Position numbers and translations under genes: made by a program
The notes under the pieces: model-generated
Told to the model about the DNA's origin: nothing
Database searches by the model: none
Seen by the model: the letters and a program-made list of their open reading frames with translations, nothing else
DNA from: Streptomyces exfoliatus
Lineage (GTDB): Bacteria > Actinomycetota > Actinomycetes > Streptomycetales > Streptomycetaceae
Length of the DNA: 64,000 bases
Assembly (NCBI RefSeq): GCF_000725545.1
Contig: NZ_JNZP01000014.1
Location: 105,398-169,397, forward strand
Direction of reading: 5' to 3'
Shown here: in pieces, positions 42,000-50,292 of the stretch
How the letters are laid out: each line of letters opens with the position of its first letter
Numbering within the stretch: the first letter of the stretch is position 1

Positions 42000-43823
42000 T
42001 CAGCCGTACAGCGCCGCGACCTCCGCCGCGTACGCCCGCTCGATCGCTTTCCGCTTCAGCTTCAGGGAGGGCGTGAGCAGCCCGTGCTCCTCGCTGAACG
42101 GATGCGCCAGGATCCGGAACGTACGGATCGACTCGGCCTGCGAGACCAGCGTGTTCGCCGCCACCACCCCCCGCCGGATCTCGGTCTCCAGGGCCGGATC
42201 CCGCACCAGCTCCGCCGGTGCGAGCGGCGCCCGCCCCTGCATCGCCAGCCAGTGCTCCACCGCCTCCTGGTCGACCGTCACCAGGGCGGCGATGTACGGC
42301 CTGTCGTTGCCGACCACGATGCACTGGGCGATCAGCGGATGTGCCCGCACCCGCTCCTCCAGACGCCCCGGGGCGACGCTCTTGCCGCCCGAGGTCACCA
42401 GGATCTCCTTCTTGCGGCCGGTGATCGTCAGATAGCCGTCCTCGTCGAGGGCACCCAGGTCCCCGGTGGCCAGCCAGCCGTCGTTGAGGACCGCGGCCGT
42501 CGCCTCGGGAGCGTTGAGGTAACCGGAGAAGACCTGACCGCCGTGCAGCCACACCTCGCCGTCCTCCGCGATGTGCACCGTCGTACCGGGAACCGGCTGC
42601 CCGACCGTCCCGTACTTCACGCGCTCGGGCGGGTTCGCGGTCGCGGCCGCCGAGGACTCCGTCAGGCCGTACCCCTCGAACACCGTGACCCCCGCACCCG
42701 CGAAGAACAGACCCTGCCTGCGGTCCATCGCCGAACCGCCCGACATCGCGTGCCGCATCCGCCCGCCCAGTGCCGCGCGGATCTTCGCGTACACCGTCTT
42801 CTCGAAGAACTGGTGCTGCACGCGCAGCGCCGCCGAAGGCCCGGGACCGGTCCCGAACGCCTTCTGCTCCAGCGCCTCCGCGTACGCCACCGCCACCTCC
42901 ACGGCCTTGTCGAAGGGCCCGGCCTTCCCCTCCCGCTCCGCCCTGCGCCGCGCCGCGTGGAAGACCTTCTCGAAGACGTACGGAACGGCCAGGACGAAAC
43001 TCGGCCGGAACGACGCCAGGTCGGGGAGCAGCTCACCGGCCGCCATCACCGGCTGGTGCCCCAGCTTCACCCCGCTCCGGACCGCCGCGACCTCCACCAT
43101 CCGGCCGAAGACGTGCGCGAGCGGCAGGAACAGCAGCGTCGACGCCTGCTCGCCCGGCCGGGAACGGAACACCGGCTCCCAGCGGCCCACCAGCATGTCC
43201 GTCTCGAACATGAAGTTGGAGTGGGTGATCACACAGCCCTTGGGGCGGCCGGTCGTCCCCGACGTGTAGATGACCGTCGCCACCGTCTCCGGGGTCACCG
43301 CCCGCCGGTGCCGGTGCACCACGTCCTCGTCGATGTCCGCCCCCGCCGCCGTCAGCTCGGCGACCGCACCCGCGTCCAGCTGCCACAGGCGCCGGACCAG
43401 CGGCAGCCGGTCGATCACCGAGCCGATCGTCATCGCGTGGTCCTCGTGCTCCACCACGCACGCCGTGACCTCGGAGTCGTGCAGCATCCAGTAGACCTGC
43501 TCGGCGGAGGACGTCGGATAGACCGGCACCGGCTGGGCGCCCAGCGACCACAGCGCGAAGTCGAAGAGCGTCCACTCGTAACGGGTACGGGCCATGATCG
43601 CGACCCGGTCGCCGAACCGCACGCCCTCCGCGATCAGCCCCTTCGCGAGACCGAGGACCTCGTCCCTGAACCGCGCGGCCGGCACGTCCCGCCACTCCCC
43701 GTCCGGGCCCTTCCGGCCGAACGCGACCCGGTCCGGCTCGGCGAGAGCGCGCTCGAACACGGCGTCCGCGAGACCGCCGACCTGAGGCGCCGCCTCGACG
43801 GGCGGCACGGTGAACTCGCGCAC
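42000..43823 (-). CDS. Long-chain fatty-acid-CoA ligase (AMP-forming)
   Basis: 607 residues of the ANL superfamily, FadD15/long-chain acyl-CoA synthetase type. Adenylation motifs: the P-loop-like YTSGTTGRPKG, FEGYGLTESS, the hinge ATGDLGALDEDGYLTITGRKKE and the catalytic C-terminal lysine region LTPSLKLKRKAI. It activates fatty acids for beta-oxidation or lipid synthesis. GTG 43823 with GAGGAG upstream is preferred over a GTG/ATG further back. No fatty-acid operon adjoins. Confidence 0.93.
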   Translation of the reverse strand: MREFTVPPVEAAPQVGGLADAVFERALAEPDRVAFGRKGPDGEWRDVPAARFRDEVLGLAKGLIAEGVRFGDRVAIMARTRYEWTLFDFALWSLGAQPVPVYPTSSAEQVYWMLHDSEVTACVVEHEDHAMTIGSVIDRLPLVRRLWQLDAGAVAELTAAGADIDEDVVHRHRRAVTPETVATVIYTSGTTGRPKGCVITHSNFMFETDMLVGRWEPVFRSRPGEQASTLLFLPLAHVFGRMVEVAAVRSGVKLGHQPVMAAGELLPDLASFRPSFVLAVPYVFEKVFHAARRRAEREGKAGPFDKAVEVAVAYAEALEQKAFGTGPGPSAALRVQHQFFEKTVYAKIRAALGGRMRHAMSGGSAMDRRQGLFFAGAGVTVFEGYGLTESSAAATANPPERVKYGTVGQPVPGTTVHIAEDGEVWLHGGQVFSGYLNAPEATAAVLNDGWLATGDLGALDEDGYLTITGRKKEILVTSGGKSVAPGRLEERVRAHPLIAQCIVVGNDRPYIAALVTVDQEAVEHWLAMQGRAPLAPAELVRDPALETEIRRGVVAANTLVSQAESIRTFRILAHPFSEEHGLLTPSLKLKRKAIERAYAAEVAALYG

Positions 43824-44298
43824 TGACCTGCTCCTCGACGGCTCGGTGGCTGAAAAAGCCCGTTGTCGCGCTCCGTACGGCGCGGGTGACGGTACCCCAC
43901 CCGACTGCCCGGCGGCAGGGCCTTCACCAAGCCGGGACATTCAGCGTTCCCACAGGTCAGGGCGGGTGGAGGAGTCAAGTCACAGACCCCTCCGGGCCGT
44001 TACCGACCGGGCGGTACGTCCACCGGGCGCGAATCTCCACCGAATCTGTACCGACCGCTCACGGGAGCGCCGCCCCGACGCCGCCTTCATGCCGTCCAGC
44101 CGCTCGGGTGCGGCCCGCCGCCGTTCACCGGAACGTCGCCACACACTCGTTGAGGGGCCCCGTGCGACCGGACCGGAGTCCGGTCCACATCCGGTCAGCC
44201 GGGCAGCGGGTCAGCCGGACAGCCGGACAGCCGGACAGCCGGACAGCCGGACAGCGGGACAGCGGGACAGCGGGACCCGTACAGCCGGTCGCATCCGG
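43824..44298. other. 475-bp non-coding spacer
   Basis: Between the acyl-CoA ligase start (minus) and the LysR stop (minus). I see no credible gene. It holds an inverted repeat GGACCGGA-G-TCCGGTCC at 44170-44186 and an octamer array at 44195-44276. The ligase promoter must lie in its left part; no clear -10/-35 was identified. Confidence 0.6.
44195..44276. repeat. Octanucleotide tandem array NCAGCSGG
   Basis: About ten consecutive 8-bp units of the form TCAGCCGG, ACAGCCGG or ACAGCGGG, with the purest run from about 44211 to 44275. It directly follows the LysR stop codon region in transcription order. Slippage-prone; function unknown. Confidence 0.85.
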
Positions 44299-45186
44299 TC
44301 AGCCGGACCGGTGCAGCCGGTCGCCGCCCGCCAGGATCGCCTCCGCCAGCGCGTCCGCCGCCTCCTGCACCGACCCGCCCCGACGGCCCCCGCGCAGCAC
44401 GAAACCCACGTCCCCCAGCTCCGGCAGCCCCGCCCGGTCCGGCACCGGCACGAGCCCCGGAGGCACCAGACCCCTCGTGTGCGCCATCACCCCGAGCCCC
44501 GCGCGCGCCGCCGCCACGTTCGCGCTCAGACTGGAACTCGTACACGCGATCCGCCACGCCCGGCCCTGCGCCTCCAGCGCCTCCAGGGCCCGCTCCCGGG
44601 TGATCCCCGGCGGCGGGTACAGGATCAGCGGCACCGGACGGTCCGGGTCGAGCCGCAGCCCCGGCGCCCCGATCCAGATCAGCGCGTCCTCCCACACGAG
44701 CCGGCCCTCGCTCTCCCCGCCCCGCCGCTTCGCCAGGATCAGATCGAGCCGGCCGGCCGCCAGCCGGGCCTGCAGCGTGCCCGACAGCTCCACCGTCAGC
44801 TCCAGATCGACCTCAGGATGCTCACGCCGGAACGACTCCAGGATCTCCGGCAGCCGGGTCGTCACGAAGTCCTCCGACACACCGAAGCGCAGCCGGCCGC
44901 GCAGCCGGGTCCCGCCGAAGAACGCCGCCGCGCGCTCGTGCGCCTGGAGGATCGTCCGCGCGAAGCCGAGCATCGCCTCACCGTCCTCCGTCAGCGCCAC
45001 CCGGTGCGTGTCCCGGGTGAACAACGGCCGGCCGGTCGCCGTCTCCAGCCGCCGCACATGCTGGCTGACGGTCGACTGGCGCAGCCCCAGCCGCTCCGCG
45101 GCCCGCGTGAAGCTCAGCGTCTGGGCCACGGCGAGGAAGGTGCGCAGGTGCGTGGGCTCGTACACCACCCCATCATCACAGATCAT
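44299..45186 (-). CDS. LysR-family transcriptional regulator
   Basis: 295 residues. The HTH is FLAVAQTLSFTRAAERLGLRQSTVSQHVRRLE (about 17-48), followed by a periplasmic-binding-like effector domain (LRFGVSEDFVTTRLPEIL, GLGVMAHTRG). ATG 45186 is the upstream-most start. GTGs at 45168 or 45165 are alternatives closer to the family start VYEPTHLRTF. None has a clear ribosome site, so a leaderless transcript is possible. Divergent from a BASS-type transporter across 100 bp, its probable target. Confidence 0.9.
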   Translation of the reverse strand: MICDDGVVYEPTHLRTFLAVAQTLSFTRAAERLGLRQSTVSQHVRRLETATGRPLFTRDTHRVALTEDGEAMLGFARTILQAHERAAAFFGGTRLRGRLRFGVSEDFVTTRLPEILESFRREHPEVDLELTVELSGTLQARLAAGRLDLILAKRRGGESEGRLVWEDALIWIGAPGLRLDPDRPVPLILYPPPGITRERALEALEAQGRAWRIACTSSSLSANVAAARAGLGVMAHTRGLVPPGLVPVPDRAGLPELGDVGFVLRGGRRGGSVQEAADALAEAILAGGDRLHRSG

Positions 45187-45286
45187 GATGACAGTCAGAG
45201 GGCTGTACGGGATACCCGATCACCGGGCTGTGGAACAGGATGGGAAGACGCGCCCCGCCCCCGCCGTGCACAGAGCAGTGGAGCCC

Positions 45287-46396
45287 ATGACCGTCCCTAC
45301 GCCCGCCCGTACCGCCCGCCGCACCCCGCGCCTCCCGTCCTGGCTGCCCGTCGACGGATACGTCCTCTCCCTGCTCGGCACGGTCGCCCTCGCCACGCTC
45401 CTGCCCGCCTCCGGAGCCGCCGCAGACCTCGCCCAAGGCGCCTCGACCGGGGCCGTGGCCCTCCTCTTCTTCCTCTACGGCGCCCGGCTCTCCACCCGCG
45501 AGGCCCTCGACGGCCTCAAGCACTGGCGGCTCCACGTCACCGTCCTCGCGAGCACCTTCCTGGTCTTCCCGCTCCTCGGACTCGCCGCCCGCGGCCTCGT
45601 CCCCACCGTGCTCACCCCCCAGCTCTACGGCGGCTTCCTCTTCCTCTGCCTGGTGCCCTCCACCATGCAGGCCTCCATCGCCTTCACCTCGATCGCCCGC
45701 GGCAACGTCCCCGCCGCGATCTGCGCCGGCTCCTTCTCCTCACTCGCCGGCATCGTCCTGACCCCGCTGCTCGCCGCGGCGCTCCTCGGCGACAGCGCCG
45801 GCGGCCTCTCCGCCGCGGCGCTCCTCAAGATCGTGTTCCAGCTCCTCGTGCCGTTCCTCACCGGACAACTCCTGCGCCGCTGGGTCGGGGGCTTCGTCGT
45901 ACGCCACAAGAAGGTCCTCGGACACGTCGACAGGGGATCGATCCTCCTCGTCGTCTACACCGCCTTCAGCCTGGGCATGACCGCCGGGATCTGGCATCTG
46001 GTGACCCCGGCCAGACTCGGCATGCTGCTCGCCGTCGAGGCCGTCCTCCTCGCGGCGATGCTCGCCCTGACCTGGTACGGCGCCGGACGCCTCGGCTTCG
46101 GCCGGGCCGACCGGATCGCCATCCAGTTCGCCGGCTCGAAGAAGAGCCTGGCGTCGGGGCTGCCGATGGCCAGCGTCCTCTTCGGCCAGCAGGCCTCGCT
46201 CGCCGTCCTCCCGCTGATGCTGTTCCACCAGATGCAGCTGATGGTCTGCGCGGTGATCGCGAGGCGCCGCGCACGCGACGCGGAGACGGAGGGGGAGGGA
46301 GAGGAAGGCGCGGAGACGGAGGGGGAGACGGCCTCAGAGGCAGGCGCGGAGACGGCCTCGGAGACGGGCGCGGAGGCGGGCGCGAAGCCCCGGTGA
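45287..46396 (+). CDS. Bile acid:sodium symporter (BASS/SBF-like) family transporter
   Basis: 369 residues with 9-10 membrane helices. SBF-like features include LLFFLYGARLSTREAL, LVPSTMQASIAFTSIARGN and a late GSKKSLASGLPMASVLF crossover region. Such proteins are sodium-coupled transporters of organic anions. The last about 40 residues are an acidic Glu/Thr/Ala repeat tail. ATG 45287 has a GGAG site. Divergent from LysR; the isochorismatase gene follows after 25 bp. Confidence 0.88.
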   Translation: MTVPTPARTARRTPRLPSWLPVDGYVLSLLGTVALATLLPASGAAADLAQGASTGAVALLFFLYGARLSTREALDGLKHWRLHVTVLASTFLVFPLLGLAARGLVPTVLTPQLYGGFLFLCLVPSTMQASIAFTSIARGNVPAAICAGSFSSLAGIVLTPLLAAALLGDSAGGLSAAALLKIVFQLLVPFLTGQLLRRWVGGFVVRHKKVLGHVDRGSILLVVYTAFSLGMTAGIWHLVTPARLGMLLAVEAVLLAAMLALTWYGAGRLGFGRADRIAIQFAGSKKSLASGLPMASVLFGQQASLAVLPLMLFHQMQLMVCAVIARRRARDAETEGEGEEGAETEGETASEAGAETASETGAEAGAKPR

Positions 46397-46421
46397 TCAT
46401 CCGGGCCGCTACGGTGCTCCC

Positions 46422-46943
46422 ATGCCCGCACTCGATCCCGGCCGCACCGCACTCGTCCTCGTCGACCTCATGGAGCGCATCGTCGCGCTGCCCCTCGCCC
46501 CCAGGCCCGGCACCGACGCCCTCGCCGCGGCCGCCCGGCTCGCCGACACCTTCCGTGCCGCCGGCGCCCCCGTCGTCCACATCCGGTCCGAGCGCTCCGG
46601 CGTCGACCACCAGCCGCCCGGCAGCGACCTCGCACCCCAGCCCCTCGGAGACCGCGAACCCGTCGTCGTCAAGCGCACCATAGGCGCCTTCCACGACACC
46701 GGACTCCACGAGCTGCTCACCGGACTCGGGGCCACCACCCTCGTCCTCGGCGGCATCGCCACCAACCTCGGCGTCGAGTCCACCGCCCGCGCCGCCTCCG
46801 ACCACGGCTACGACCTCGTCTTCGCCGAGGACGCCATGACCGCGCTCACCGCCGACGAGCACCGCGCCTCCGTCGACCTCGACTTCCCGCGCCTCGGCAC
46901 GGTCGCCCCCGTCTCCGCGATCACCCTGGACGGCCCCCAGTGA
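46422..46943 (+). CDS. Isochorismatase-fold protein without catalytic cysteine
   Basis: 173 residues of the isochorismatase-like hydrolase fold. D15 (LVLVDLME) and K84 (VVVKRTIGAF) of the triad are present. In the GGIATNLGVESTARAA segment glycine 117 occupies the position where nicotinamidases carry cysteine, as in the YecD-like branch. Nicotinamidase chemistry is therefore unlikely. It is followed by a coupled ferredoxin-like gene (GTGA overlap), and the transporter gene precedes it by 25 bp. Confidence 0.85.
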   Translation: MPALDPGRTALVLVDLMERIVALPLAPRPGTDALAAAARLADTFRAAGAPVVHIRSERSGVDHQPPGSDLAPQPLGDREPVVVKRTIGAFHDTGLHELLTGLGATTLVLGGIATNLGVESTARAASDHGYDLVFAEDAMTALTADEHRASVDLDFPRLGTVAPVSAITLDGPQ

Positions 46944-47323
46944 CCCCGGTCCCGATACGGTACGGGGCCCGCCCCTGCTCCCTCGTCGTCTGCCGGGGCT
47001 GCTGCTGCGGCGACGCCCGCAAGAACCCCGGCACCGACCACGCCGGCCAGCTCGCCCGCCTCCGGGAGGCCGCCGCGGCCTCCCGCGGCCGGCTCGCCGT
47101 CCGTACCAGCGACTGCCTCGGCCCCTGCGCCCAGGCCAACATCGTGGTCGTCCAGCCCTCCACCGAAGGCCGGCGGCGCGGTGGACGGGCCGCCTGGATC
47201 GCGTTCACCCTCGACGACGACTCCCTCGACGACATCCTCGCCTGGACGGCCGCCGGCGGCCCCGGCGTCGTCCCGCCCCCGGCCACCCTCGCCCTCCAGA
47301 TGATCGACCCGCCGAAGAACTGA
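46940..47323 (+). CDS. Thioredoxin-like [2Fe-2S] ferredoxin
   Basis: 127 residues. The cysteine pattern VCRGCCCGD near residue 18 and TSDCLGPCAQANIVVV near 57-72 matches thioredoxin-fold [2Fe-2S] ferredoxins (NuoE-like/Shethna type). GTG 46940 overlaps the stop of the isochorismatase-like gene, implying translational coupling and a redox link. The C-terminus is a proline-rich tail. Cytosolic. Confidence 0.83.
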   Translation: MTPVPIRYGARPCSLVVCRGCCCGDARKNPGTDHAGQLARLREAAAASRGRLAVRTSDCLGPCAQANIVVVQPSTEGRRRGGRAAWIAFTLDDDSLDDILAWTAAGGPGVVPPPATLALQMIDPPKN

Positions 47324-47515
47324 AGAGAAGAACCGAAGAACTGACCTCGCCCACGGTGCCCGCCGCCGCCGCGGAGGCCGTGCCCCGCCCGGGCCTTGTC
47401 ACGGTCGGCCAAGGGGTACCGGGGAATCTTGGTGGTTTACGTCACCCGTTACCCATCAGTCGCTGGCAAGACTGGGGGGTCCTGTCCACGATCGACACAC
47501 CGAGGGGGCCCCGGT

Positions 47516-48475
47516 ATGACGGGCACTCGCATCGCAGCGCTCGGGCACTACCAGCCCGCCAAGGTGCTCACCAACCACGACCTCGCGGCGTTGGTCGACA
47601 CCGACGACGCGTGGATCACCAGCCGGGTCGGCATCCGCACCCGGCACGTCGCAGGGCCCGACGAACCCGTCGACGAGCTCGCGGCGCACGCCGCGGGCAA
47701 GGCCCTGGCCACCGCGGGACTCGTCCCCGACGACATCGATCTCGTCCTCGTCGCCACCTCCACGGCCATCGACCGCTCGCCCAACACGGCCGCCCGCGTC
47801 GCCGCCCGCCTCGGCATGACCTCGCCCGCCACCATGGACCTCAACGTGGTCTGCGCCGGCTTCACGCACGCCCTGGCCACCGCCGACCATGCCGTACGGG
47901 CCGGTGGGGCGCGCCGCGTCCTGGTCATCGGCGCCGACAAGATGTCCGAGGTGGCCGACTGGACGGACCGCACCACCTGCGTCCTCGTCGGCGACGGCGC
48001 GGGTGCCGCGATCGTCGAGGCGGTGGACGACGAGACGGCCGCGGGGGAGGCGCCCGGCATCGGACCCGTCCTGTGGGGATCCGTCCCGGAGATGGGCAAC
48101 GCCGTCCGCATCGAGGGCACCCCGCCGCGCTTCGCGCAGGAGGGCCAGTCCGTCTACCGCTGGGCCACCCAGCAGTTGCCCGCGCTCGCCCGCAAGACCT
48201 GCGAGCGGTCCGGCATCGCCCCCGAGGAGCTCGCGGGCGTGGTCCTGCACCAGGCGAACCTGCGGATCATCGAGCCGCTCGCGGCGAAGATCGGCGCCGT
48301 CAACGCGATCGTCGCCCGTGACGTCGTCGACTCCGGCAACACCTCGGCCGCCTCCATCCCGCTGGCCCTGGCCAAGCTGGTCGAGCGCGGCGAGCTGGCG
48401 TCCGGAGCCCCGGTCCTGCTCTTCGGCTTCGGCGGCAACCTCTCGTACGCGGGTCAGGTCGTCCGGGTTCCCTGA
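47516..48475 (+). CDS. Stand-alone beta-ketoacyl-ACP synthase III
   Basis: 319 residues of the FabH family. The Cys-His-Asn triad is C113 in NVVCAGF, H245 in VLHQAN and N275 in SGNTSAAS. FabH condenses acyl-CoA starters with malonyl-ACP. No other fatty-acid or polyketide gene is adjacent, so this is probably a second FabH rather than the primary fab-operon copy. ATG 47516 follows GAGGGGG. An AT-richer spacer with two GTTAC-type elements (47438-47457) precedes it. Confidence 0.92.
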   Translation: MTGTRIAALGHYQPAKVLTNHDLAALVDTDDAWITSRVGIRTRHVAGPDEPVDELAAHAAGKALATAGLVPDDIDLVLVATSTAIDRSPNTAARVAARLGMTSPATMDLNVVCAGFTHALATADHAVRAGGARRVLVIGADKMSEVADWTDRTTCVLVGDGAGAAIVEAVDDETAAGEAPGIGPVLWGSVPEMGNAVRIEGTPPRFAQEGQSVYRWATQQLPALARKTCERSGIAPEELAGVVLHQANLRIIEPLAAKIGAVNAIVARDVVDSGNTSAASIPLALAKLVERGELASGAPVLLFGFGGNLSYAGQVVRVP

Positions 48476-48523
48476 CGGACCGCGAAGGGCGGACCGCGGG
48501 CGGCGGGCGACCTTCACCCTCGC

Positions 48524-48565
48524 GGTCACGGGTCACGGGTCACGGGTCACGGGTCACGGGTCACG
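48524..48565. repeat. (GGTCACG)6 heptanucleotide array
   Basis: Six perfect tandem GGTCACG copies in the 237-bp spacer after the KAS III gene, followed by a looser GGGGTCAC...GGGGTCATGACCC extension. No gene seen in the spacer. Confidence 0.95.
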
Positions 48566-48712
48566 GGGGTCACACGGGGTCATGACCCGTTCGGCGGAGC
48601 CCGGTGGCGGCGTGCCTGGGGCGGACCTAGCTTCGATCGCGGTGAGGGTCGTCGCCTTCCGTCACGGAATCGCTCCGCGGCCGGGCCCTCTCGTGATCTG
48701 GAGGACACCGCC

Positions 48713-49306
48713 ATGCGTGCGATACGTGCCGCTTCCGCCGCCGCCTTGCTGAGCGCCGCCGCCGTGATCGCCGTCGCCCCGCCGGCCCTGGCGGGCGAGG
48801 GAGACCAGAACATCACGTCGTTCGGTTTCTCCGTCACGCCCGCGACGGTCGCCCCCGGCGGCACCGTCACCCTCACCTCCGAAGGCTGCGAGGTGCCGTC
48901 CGTGACCGTCACCTCCGGGGTGTTCGAGACGGTGACCCTGAACGAGGGCCGCCCCGGCACCGCGACCGTGGACTTCGACGCCAAGGCCGGCGCCCAGTAC
49001 AAGATCACCTTCGACTGCAAGGGCGAGCGCGGCACCACCACCCTCACCATCGGCGGCGGCAGCACCGGTGGACACACGGGTGGAGACACGGGCGGAGACA
49101 CGGGTCGAAGCACGGGTGGGCACGACAACGCCACGCAGCCCGGAGCGCACAAAGGCGTGAAGGCCGGTTACGGCACCGCCGCCTCCGGCGCGGACTCCGA
49201 GGGACTCGGCGTCACCGAGGTGGTCACGGGCGTCCTGCTCATCGCCGGGGCGCTCGGCGCCGCCGTCGTGCTCACCCGTCGCCGCGACGCCGACGGCCGC
49301 GCCTGA
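48713..49306 (+). CDS. Secreted, C-terminally membrane-anchored surface protein
   Basis: 197 residues. A signal peptide ends near PALAG (residue 27). The mature domain (about 28-120) is beta-rich with two cysteines, beginning ITSFGFSVTPATVAPGGTVTL. Then a Gly/Thr/His repeat stalk (GGHTGGDTGGDTG) and a C-terminal helix with Arg tail (VTGVLLIAGALGAAVVLTRRR). No LPXTG-type motif was seen before the helix. The class F sortase gene lies 113 bp downstream. Probably a cell-surface structural protein. Confidence 0.82.
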   Translation: MRAIRAASAAALLSAAAVIAVAPPALAGEGDQNITSFGFSVTPATVAPGGTVTLTSEGCEVPSVTVTSGVFETVTLNEGRPGTATVDFDAKAGAQYKITFDCKGERGTTTLTIGGGSTGGHTGGDTGGDTGRSTGGHDNATQPGAHKGVKAGYGTAASGADSEGLGVTEVVTGVLLIAGALGAAVVLTRRRDADGRA

Positions 49307-49333
49307 CGGCCCGGAGCCGGGGGGCCTGAAACG

Positions 49334-49374
49334 GCCCCTCCGTCCCGGTGTGACGAGGACCGGGACGGAGGGGC
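49334..49374. terminator. Strong stem-loop terminator
   Basis: Perfect 16-bp GC-rich arms (49334-49349 and 49359-49374) with a nine-base loop, 28 bp after the surface-protein stop. There is no U-tract, as is usual for actinomycetes. It separates the surface-protein gene from the sortase gene. Confidence 0.8.
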
Positions 49375-49419
49375 GCCACGAAGCGCGCGGGACGGGGCGG
49401 TGCGAGGAGGAGGGCGGAC

Positions 49420-50124
49420 GTGGGACGACCGGACGACGCGGGGACTTCCGGTACGGGACGGACGGACAGCGCCGACAGACCCGGCACGGGCCGGCACGGC
49501 GCCTGGGGCGTCATAGCCGTCGTCCTCCTCGTCGGCGTACACCTGGTACGCGGCGGTGCCGAGGAACTCCGGGCCGAGGGCCCGCCGCAGCCCCTCTCCG
49601 TGGCGGCCCCCGACGGCAGTCGGGCGGCCGCCGCCGCACTCGCCACCGGTCCCGTACCCGATCCGCTGCCCCCGTCGGCCCCGGTCCGGGTGCGCGTACC
49701 GGCCGTCCGGATCGACGCGCCCGTCACGGACGTCGGGCTCGACGCCGACGGCTGGATCGAGGCGCCGCCGCCCGAGGACGACCGGCTCGCGGGCTGGTTC
49801 ACGGGCGCGGTCACCCCCGGCGAACGCGGTACCGCCGTCGTCGTCGGCCACGTCGACACCCCGAGCGGACGGGCCGTCTTCTACGATCTCGGCGCCCTCG
49901 GCAAGGGCCACCGCGTGGAGATGACGCGCCGTGACGGCCGGACCGCCGTCTTCGTCGTGTACGGGGTCGAGGTGGTGCCCAAGGAAGGCTTCCCCGCCGA
50001 GCGGGTCTACGGCGACGCGGGCGTCCCGGAGCTGCGGCTGATCACCTGCGGCGGCACGTTCACCGAGGAGAACGGCTACGCGGGCAACGTGGTGGTCTCC
50101 GCCCGCCTGGTCGAGGTCCGCTGA
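49420..50124 (+). CDS. Class F sortase
   Basis: 234 residues: an N-terminal membrane anchor (about 29-46), a Pro-rich linker and the sortase barrel. The catalytic trio is H144 in VVGHVDTPSG, C210 in LITCGG and R229 in VVSARL. Class F sortases are the actinobacterial group whose targets are poorly defined. GTG 49420 has GAGGAGGAGGG upstream. The surface protein upstream lacks an evident LPXTG, so whether it is the substrate is open. Confidence 0.9.
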   Translation: MGRPDDAGTSGTGRTDSADRPGTGRHGAWGVIAVVLLVGVHLVRGGAEELRAEGPPQPLSVAAPDGSRAAAAALATGPVPDPLPPSAPVRVRVPAVRIDAPVTDVGLDADGWIEAPPPEDDRLAGWFTGAVTPGERGTAVVVGHVDTPSGRAVFYDLGALGKGHRVEMTRRDGRTAVFVVYGVEVVPKEGFPAERVYGDAGVPELRLITCGGTFTEENGYAGNVVVSARLVEVR

Positions 50125-50184
50125 CCACCGCCACCGCCACCTGCCCTACCTTCTCCCCTCAGGACCCCGTCTTTGTCCCCATCC

Positions 50185-50223
50185 GGGAAGAAGTCGGGGT
50201 CGATTCGTGCGCAACTTCTTCCC
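50185..50223. promoter_or_regulatory. Inverted repeat ahead of ROK regulator
   Basis: GGGAAGAAGT (50185-50194) and ACTTCTTCCC (50214-50223), perfect 10-bp arms 19 bp apart, 70-108 bp before the ROK start. A plausible autoregulatory operator, with half-sites about three helical turns apart. Confidence 0.55.
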
Positions 50224-50292
50224 AGCCCGGTACACCGCTGCTACGTTCCCCTCGAAAGCCCGCAGACGAGCGTGTGCGAGAGGGAGGGGCGC

